DNA of 11,474 bases from Candidatus Hodarchaeota archaeon (GTDB lineage Archaea > Asgardarchaeota > Heimdallarchaeia > Hodarchaeales > YT1-039), in the NCBI GenBank assembly GCA_016840025.1, contig JAEOTF010000266.1, forward strand, positions 1-11,474. Reading direction: 5' to 3'. Each line of letters begins with the position of its first letter. Within the stretch, counting starts at the first letter, position 1. The position numbers and the translations under genes were made by a program. Below, one piece after another: positions 7,544-11,474 of this stretch. The notes beneath the pieces were generated by a model. That model saw only the letters and a list, made by a program, of their open reading frames with translations. It made no database searches and had not been told where the DNA came from.

Positions 7544-9028
7544 TTATAGTTCTTTGAATAAAGAGAAATTTTTCAAACATTCAGTATAAAGTGTGCTAAA
7601 AGATGGATTTTGTTGCTTCTTAGTTAGAAAATAGCCAATTTCTCTTAGAATGGCTTCTATTTCCTCTTTTGCAGATACTTCAAACATTTGAAATTGCCTA
7701 AGCATGGTTGAAGAGAGCACTGATGCCTGTGGTTGAAGTGTTTCCGTTTCTGGGTCATACTTGAAAAGTTCTCGAAGCTGAATTTCACCTACTTGTTTTT
7801 CAGGGTCTTCCGCAATCTCCACAATCCGAACCACTTTTCTCACTCGTTTTGCCCTTACCCATTTACTTCGCATTATGATCATAATGTGAGGAGCAGAGGT
7901 TCGGATAAGCACCGATGGAATTTGAAAGATCTTTTCCAATCGTCGTAGGAGCGCCTCAACATTTGCTCCATGTATTGTCTGAATGCTCGGGATACCTGCA
8001 CAAAGTGCGTGAAACCAAGCTCGGGCATGCTCCTCGGTGCTTATTTCCCCCAAGCAAAGATAATCCGGCGATCGATGCAAAAGCTTAGTGACTTCATCGG
8101 TTTTGGTTTGCTTGTGGGCAATTTTACCAGCCTCTAGAGGGGTTACTTTGAACCTAACCAGATGACCACCACTTGTACGGGGTTCAGATTCAAGAACGTC
8201 CTCCACAGTGACTACCCGCCAGTGATCGGGTATGAAAGTTAGTAATGCGTTCTGGAATGTGGTTTTACCGACACTAGGGGCGCCTATAATTGTACAATTT
8301 GCACCTTGAAGGAGTGCAAACAATACAACGGCTGCAGCTTCTGCCGATAATGTACCATTCAGTACAAGATCAGGAAGGTGGAGATGAGAATGATATAATT
8401 TCCGAATACTAATTGTATTACCATCCACCGCCAGTGGAGGAATATCTGCTGTAACCCTTGCATGAAAATATGATGTTACTAAATCTGCTTTCATCGAAGG
8501 ATTCAGTTTGCTGAGAGACATTGAATTTTCCATAGTTACTCTGGATAAAAAATTCGAAATGTCCTTAGATGAAAGATAGATCTCGGTTTTACATCTACCA
8601 AAATCTGCATGATCCATATAGACGATAAATTCCTGTTCAGAGAAAAAAATTTCTTCAACCCGTGAATCAATTAATAACGGAGCTAATTTACCTATACCCA
8701 GAAGCTCTAAGAATACGATAGGTTTGATTAATTCTACCTCGGCTTCAAAGATTTCTACATCAAAAAGTGCAATCTCTTGGTTAAGAACATTCGTGACCCT
8801 CGATAGAACTTTTTCAAGTTTAAGAATCTGTGTTGATGCTTCTTGATTTAAAATCCTGTCCCGTACTCGAATTGCTAGCTCATGAATTAGATTTTGCGTT
8901 TCCATATCGCAATCATAGGATATTAACGGCTGTATTTGATTATCTATTGCCCGTATCTGAGCCCGATAACATGAGAAGTGATATTCGCCAATGAGTTGAG
9001 CTGATATGTCAACACTCTCGTGTAACAC
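7544..9028 (-). CDS. Type II/IV secretion system ATPase (GspE/VirB11/TadA-like)
   Basis: Hexameric ATPases of this family drive assembly of archaeal pili, archaella and related secretion machines from the cytoplasmic face of the membrane. The 494 aa protein has an alpha-helical N-terminal part (about 1-105), an N-terminal beta domain ending in NTISIRK (204-210), and the motor domain. Motor motifs are Walker A GAPSVGKT (249-256), an Asp box VEDVLESE (275-282), Walker B YLCLGEIS with G327 and E328, and a His box QTIHG with H353. After Walker B the usual GEVRGEE appears as GEISTEE, so the common arginine is absent. A further 90 residues follow the motor. The GTG start is supported by a close GTGATCC ribosome-binding motif and a stop just upstream. 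No TadC/FlaJ-type membrane protein, pilin or peptidase lies nearby, so the machine served cannot be named. Confidence 0.88.
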   Translation of the reverse strand: MLHESVDISAQLIGEYHFSCYRAQIRAIDNQIQPLISYDCDMETQNLIHELAIRVRDRILNQEASTQILKLEKVLSRVTNVLNQEIALFDVEIFEAEVELIKPIVFLELLGIGKLAPLLIDSRVEEIFFSEQEFIVYMDHADFGRCKTEIYLSSKDISNFLSRVTMENSMSLSKLNPSMKADLVTSYFHARVTADIPPLAVDGNTISIRKLYHSHLHLPDLVLNGTLSAEAAAVVLFALLQGANCTIIGAPSVGKTTFQNALLTFIPDHWRVVTVEDVLESEPRTSGGHLVRFKVTPLEAGKIAHKQTKTDEVTKLLHRSPDYLCLGEISTEEHARAWFHALCAGIPSIQTIHGANVEALLRRLEKIFQIPSVLIRTSAPHIMIIMRSKWVRAKRVRKVVRIVEIAEDPEKQVGEIQLRELFKYDPETETLQPQASVLSSTMLRQFQMFEVSAKEEIEAILREIGYFLTKKQQNPSFSTLYTECLKNFSLFKEL

Positions 9029-9030
9029 GA
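9018..9030. repeat. Perfect palindrome over the ATPase start codon
   Basis: TCGTGT-A-ACACGA is an exact inverted repeat with six-base arms and a one-base centre. The ATPase GTG start codon (9028-9026) lies inside the right arm. It could be a repressor site or a small hairpin limiting translation. Its function is inferred from position only. Confidence 0.4.
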
Positions 9031-9031
9031 T

Positions 9032-9038
9032 GGATCAC
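9032..9038 (-). promoter_or_regulatory. Strong Shine-Dalgarno motif GTGATCC for the ATPase gene
   Basis: On the minus strand GTGATCC matches seven consecutive bases of GGAGGTGATCC, the complement of the archaeal 16S rRNA 3' end. It lies three bases before GTG 9028. It is the best ribosome-binding motif in the window and fixes this non-ATG start. Confidence 0.6.
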
Positions 9039-9244
9039 ATCTTTCCAGAAGGAAATTTACAATTTCGGTCGTAAAACACCGACATCGTTTGATTTGATAT
9101 TATGTGGAATGAACACCTAATAAGAACACAAAGACTTATAGAAAATTAGAAACTCTTTTAGTGAGTAGAAGAGAGTATTGTTCGAATACGTGTAATATGA
9201 CTTCTATTTAACTAAAACAATGCATCATATTGTATATTCTTTGC

Positions 9245-9254
9245 ATAATATTTA
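9245..9254 (+). promoter_or_regulatory. Possible TATA box for ftsZ
   Basis: ATAATATTTA would place transcription start near 9275-9280, about 30 bases before the preferred ATG 9310 and well after ATG 9220. If real it excludes the longer protein. The match is moderate. Confidence 0.3.
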
Positions 9255-9309
9255 CTCTTTAGGATTAAGGTATGAACCATCTTCTTATTGTGCAAGGAAT
9301 GTGCTTAAT

Positions 9310-10434
9310 ATGGAATCCCTACTCAGAGATGCATTCAAGAATGCTCCACCATCTTCTTCTTCTTCAGTCTTCTCTTCTACAAGAAATGACCATATTGATG
9401 ATGAGATTGTACGTATTCTTCAGAGTTCCCTTCCGCGTATCCGCGTAATCGGTGTCGGTGGTGCGGGTAATAATGCTGTACACCGCCTTCATCACGTAGG
9501 AATTAGCGGAGCTGAAACTGCTGCGGTTAATACCGATGCCCAGCATCTTCTTAACATACGGGCCGATAGGAAACTCTTGATAGGCAGAACTACCACCCGT
9601 GGATTTGGTGCCGGTAATAATCCCGAACATGGTCATATGGCAGCGAAAGAAAGTGCAGATTCGCTTGAATCTTTGGTAGATGCCGATCTTATCTTCATTA
9701 CATGTGGTTTAGGTGGTGGAACTGGTACGGGAGCTGCCCCGTTCATAGCAGGATTAGCCAAGGAAAAAGGAGCCCTAACCGTCTCTGTATGCACACTTCC
9801 ATTTCGGATGGAAGGAGCTGTTAGAATTGATAATGCAATAAAAGGTCTTCGAGAACTCTATGCAGCCAGTGATACTGTAATTATTGTCCCAAATGAAAAA
9901 CTTCTACAGCTTTCTTCTGAGATTACCATGATAGCGGCGTTTAAAATAGCCGATGAGATTCTAGTTCGTTCTGTAAAAGGAATTACCGAACTGATTACCA
10001 CTCCTCAGTTGATTAACCTTGATTTTGCTGATGTCCGGCGAATTCTCGGTGACGGTAAAGTTGCTATGATAGGAATGGGTGAAATAGATACAACAAAGAA
10101 TAAAGTCGACGAAGCGGTGTTATCTGCGCTGTCCAATCCATTATTAAATGATTTAGATGTCTCTACTGCAAAGAAAGCCCTAGTATGTGTTCTCGGCGGA
10201 GTTGAATTGACTTTGCAGGACGCAGAACGAATTGTACTGCAAATTGGGCGCGAAATTGAGAAAGGCGCAGAAGTAATTTGGGGCGTTTCTATCTGTGAAG
10301 AACTAGGAAATACAGTACGGGTTATTGTGCTATTAAGTGATGTTACTTCTCCCTATGTGGAAACGGAGACAATCCCGTATATTCTAGAAGATCCCCGAGA
10401 AATAACCAAAATCTTCCCTGTCTTTCAACCATAA
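9310..10434 (+). CDS. ftsZ: Cell division GTPase FtsZ
   Basis: FtsZ is the tubulin homologue that polymerises with GTP into the division ring. Starting at ATG 9310 the protein has 374 aa, normal for archaeal FtsZ. Motifs counted from this start: the nucleotide-binding loop GVGGAGNNAV (48-57), NTDAQHL (74-80), the tubulin signature GGGTGTGAAP (135-144), and the catalytic T7 loop NLDFAD (236-241) with both aspartates. The frame is also open from ATG 9220, but those 30 extra residues (HHIVYSLHNIYSL and on) do not resemble FtsZ. MESLLRDAFK does resemble the usual archaeal start, followed by a serine-rich linker (PPSSSSSVFSS). The C-terminal tail ends in ILEDPREITKIFPVFQP, possibly a partner-binding peptide. 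The gene is divergent from the secretion ATPase and followed by a pyrimidine tract. Whether it is FtsZ1 or FtsZ2 was not resolved. Confidence 0.96.
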   Translation: MESLLRDAFKNAPPSSSSSVFSSTRNDHIDDEIVRILQSSLPRIRVIGVGGAGNNAVHRLHHVGISGAETAAVNTDAQHLLNIRADRKLLIGRTTTRGFGAGNNPEHGHMAAKESADSLESLVDADLIFITCGLGGGTGTGAAPFIAGLAKEKGALTVSVCTLPFRMEGAVRIDNAIKGLRELYAASDTVIIVPNEKLLQLSSEITMIAAFKIADEILVRSVKGITELITTPQLINLDFADVRRILGDGKVAMIGMGEIDTTKNKVDEAVLSALSNPLLNDLDVSTAKKALVCVLGGVELTLQDAERIVLQIGREIEKGAEVIWGVSICEELGNTVRVIVLLSDVTSPYVETETIPYILEDPREITKIFPVFQP

Positions 10435-10440
10435 CTTCAT

Positions 10441-10470
10441 TCTTTGTCTTTTTCTTTTTTCTTTATTTTT
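10441..10470 (+). terminator. Pyrimidine/T-rich terminator after ftsZ
   Basis: Starting seven bases after the ftsZ stop there is a 30-base tract of almost only T and C with several runs of five or six T. Oligo-T tracts are the main intrinsic termination signal of archaeal RNA polymerase, so this most likely ends the ftsZ message. Confidence 0.6.
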
Positions 10471-10485
10471 CGATTTAATCGACTG

Positions 10486-10492
10486 TTTATAT
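10486..10492 (+). promoter_or_regulatory. TATA box of the zinc-finger gene
   Basis: TTTATAT matches the archaeal TATA consensus well and follows the ftsZ terminator. It predicts transcription start near 10515. That is just after the last in-frame stop (TAA 10507) and before the only usual start codon of the zinc-finger frame (TTG 10576). This leaves a 60-base leader, or a start codon still to be explained. Confidence 0.4.
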
Positions 10493-10509
10493 CACCTTTT
10501 TTATCTTAA

Positions 10510-10575
10510 CTAAGAATAAAAGGTCCTATATGTTGGCTAAATGAGTCTGCCCGTTATTTCAGAAGATGTTGGAGA
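10510..10575 (+). other. Upstream open extension with TniQ-like residues, no normal start
   Basis: The zinc-finger frame stays open back to 10510 and reads KGPICWLNESARYFRRCWRL up to the TTG. This looks like the conserved TniQ segment, a CPxC pair followed by a YfRxxWrL stretch, with the first cysteine changed to glycine (GPIC). No ATG, GTG or TTG lies in frame here. ATG 10530 lies in another frame and meets a TGA after four codons; a +1 shift at that TGA would enter the long frame as MLAK-ESARYFRR. The stretch is either remnant coding DNA, translated by an unusual mechanism, or affected by a one-base sequence error. Confidence 0.4.
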
Positions 10576-11457
10576 TTGCCCTTCATTCTTGTATGTCCTT
10601 CACATGGAGTTAAATTACGTGAAAATTGCCCTGCCTGTAAGAAACCTCTTTATCAGAGAACAAAACTAAAAGATTTTCAATCTCAATGGCTCCTTTTCTG
10701 CCCGCATTGTCAATATCTTTTAGCAGATAGAACTATTCAAGAGAATCAAGTATTAGCACAGATCCAAGCCTTAATACATCGAATTCTTCTTACAGAGCCA
10801 TCATGGAGTACACATCTTGGTTATAAAGTTTTTTGGCATTCTTACCGAATAACTAGGCGGTTAAGTGAAGAGAGCCATCTCGGATACCATTTACAATGGA
10901 TGGTTAAAATCTTAAAAACACCAATTAAAAAGGTAAAGGCGTGTATATGCCCTTTTTGTGGCAAGTTTGACTTTGAAACACATCAAACATATGAAAGTCA
11001 TGTTTGGGCATGTAGTCGTCAGCTTGAGTGTCCTTTTTGCGAAAGGCAAGATTTTACTAGTAAAGTTAGTTTTTCTGGCCATGTTTCAGATTGTTCTAAC
11101 AAACATTATGGGTGGCGAAAGAAATGTCCTTATTGTGGCGATACTTATTTCCCGACTGAAAGTAGCTATGCAGAGCATTTATTAGAATGTGTACGCACGC
11201 TTATATGTCCAAAGTGTGAAGAGACGAATTATTTTCTTAAATCTAGTTATGTAAAGCATGTCTGGCTATGTAGAGATACTCCTGAGTGCCCCAAATGTCA
11301 TGAGACCGAATTTGCTAATAGATTCGCTTACACTACTCATATATGTACCTGTGTGGATCAGCCCGAATGTCCCTATTGTGGTGGAAATGATTTTCCTAAT
11401 GTAAGTTTTCATGATCATTACATCAATTGTAGACCTATTCATTATAAAAAGAAGTAA
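10576..11457 (+). CDS. TniQ-like zinc module fused to six C2HC zinc fingers
   Basis: This is a cysteine-rich cytoplasmic protein, at least 293 aa. The N-terminal VCPSHGVKLRENCPACKKPL (6-25) offers C7, H10, C18, C21 and resembles the zinc site of TniQ, the target-selection subunit of Tn7-like transposons. A second pair follows at C42, C45. After a helical segment (about 55-120) come six tandem fingers of form C-x2-C-x12/13-H-x3-C, with cysteines and histidine at 125/128/142/146, 152/155/169/173, 184/187/201/205, 211/214/228/232, 238/241/255/259 and 265/268/281/285. Such fingers suggest nucleic-acid binding. TTG 10576 is the only in-frame common start, and no well-placed ribosome-binding motif precedes it. 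Homology-like sequence continues upstream, so the true N-terminus is unknown. The helical N-terminal half of TniQ is missing. No transposase, TnsC-like ATPase or terminal repeats are nearby. It could be a domesticated regulator or a decaying transposon gene. Confidence 0.7.
   Translation: MPFILVCPSHGVKLRENCPACKKPLYQRTKLKDFQSQWLLFCPHCQYLLADRTIQENQVLAQIQALIHRILLTEPSWSTHLGYKVFWHSYRITRRLSEESHLGYHLQWMVKILKTPIKKVKACICPFCGKFDFETHQTYESHVWACSRQLECPFCERQDFTSKVSFSGHVSDCSNKHYGWRKKCPYCGDTYFPTESSYAEHLLECVRTLICPKCEETNYFLKSSYVKHVWLCRDTPECPKCHETEFANRFAYTTHICTCVDQPECPYCGGNDFPNVSFHDHYINCRPIHYKKK
10948..11430 (+). repeat. Six tandem C2HC finger units
   Basis: This part of the zinc-finger gene encodes six units of about 27-32 residues. 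All begin CPxC (CPFC, CPFC, CPYC, CPKC, CPKC, CPYC) and share an aromatic residue near the middle and before the histidine. Five units have 13 residues between the second Cys and the His; the last has 12. The linker between units 2 and 3 is longer (SNKHYGWRKK). The units differ much at DNA level, so the array is old rather than recently amplified. Confidence 0.85.
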
Positions 11458-11461
11458 CAAA

Positions 11462-11465
11462 GGAG
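11462..11465 (+). promoter_or_regulatory. Possible Shine-Dalgarno for a gene beyond the window
   Basis: AAGGAG lies just after the zinc-finger gene stop, at a distance that would suit a start codon right after the window end. It suggests an operon partner downstream. The bases around it also form a short direct repeat (AGTAACAAA at 11453 and 11464). Confidence 0.25.
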
Positions 11466-11474
11466 TAACAAAAC

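Larger units (their letters stand above)
9031..9309. other. Divergent intergenic region, ATPase and ftsZ
   Basis: This spacer lies between the two outward-facing genes, taking ftsZ to start at 9310. It must contain both promoters. A short inverted repeat, TCGGT (9065-9069) and ACCGA (9078-9082), lies on the ATPase side. TATA-like elements lie on the ftsZ side near 9231-9239 (TGTATATTC) and 9245-9254. The open frame from ATG 9220 runs through the last 90 bases but codes for residues unlike FtsZ. Confidence 0.45.

Noticed and set aside
9345..9382. CTT/TCT-rich run in ftsZ as a microsatellite
   Set aside because: It simply encodes the serine-rich linker after the N-terminus and is too short and irregular to be called a repeat locus.
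10541..10669. 42-codon frame from ATG 10541 overlapping the start of the zinc-finger gene
   Set aside because: It has no family resemblance, and the other frame carries the TniQ-like residues through the same bases. It is kept only as a caution about where translation begins.
10958..11185. Second plus-strand frame inside the finger array
   Set aside because: It overlaps the C2HC finger frame, which has regular metal ligands; the alternative product has no pattern.
10948..11430. Tandem units as a CRISPR-like or satellite DNA repeat
   Set aside because: The periodicity is at protein level only; the DNA of the units is too diverged and there is no repeat-spacer structure.

Overview
The window is archaeal. 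It carries a split largest RNA polymerase subunit (A' and A''), ribosomal protein L30e, the short two-KH archaeal NusA, a diphthamide synthase Dph2, a TFB-type initiation factor, an archaeal type II/IV secretion ATPase and an archaeal FtsZ. Base composition is AT-rich and no thermophile signature is obvious. The phylum cannot be fixed from this sequence alone. An Asgard or other mesophilic lineage is possible, but that is a guess.

Layout. Positions 1-287 hold no recognisable gene. From 288 to 4938 runs a tight plus-strand operon, rpoA1-rpoA2-rpl30e-nusA, with junctions of 0, 11 and -1 bases. It is the core of the classical archaeal rpo string, but rps12/rps7 do not follow and rpoB does not lie directly upstream in the window. 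The plus-strand gene dph2 follows at 5078-6127. It converges on a minus-strand TFB paralogue (7163-6165) across a 37-base gap that holds a strong hairpin. A 380-base AT-rich spacer separates the TFB from a minus-strand secretion-type ATPase (9028-7544). The ATPase is divergent from ftsZ (start re-assigned to 9310). After a pyrimidine-rich terminator-like tract and a good TATA box comes a zinc-finger protein at 10576-11457. It has a TniQ-like N-terminal zinc module followed by six tandem C2HC fingers.

How the genes relate. The first block builds and assists RNA polymerase and the ribosome. The TFB adds an initiation factor, and Dph2 modifies elongation factor 2. FtsZ is a division tubulin, and the ATPase would power a pilus or secretion machine whose membrane partner is not in the window.

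Points of most interest: (1) A' and A'' lie in the same frame with only one TGA between them. (2) The zinc-finger gene's TniQ-like homology continues upstream of its only usable start codon, suggesting 5' decay, a frameshift or an unusual start. (3) A perfect palindrome sits on the ATPase start codon. (4) GTGA-type Shine-Dalgarno motifs recur in a fixed register and help choose starts. (5) The 5' part of rpoA1 differs in base composition and arginine codons from the rest of the gene. I see no RNA genes, CRISPR arrays or insertion sequences.
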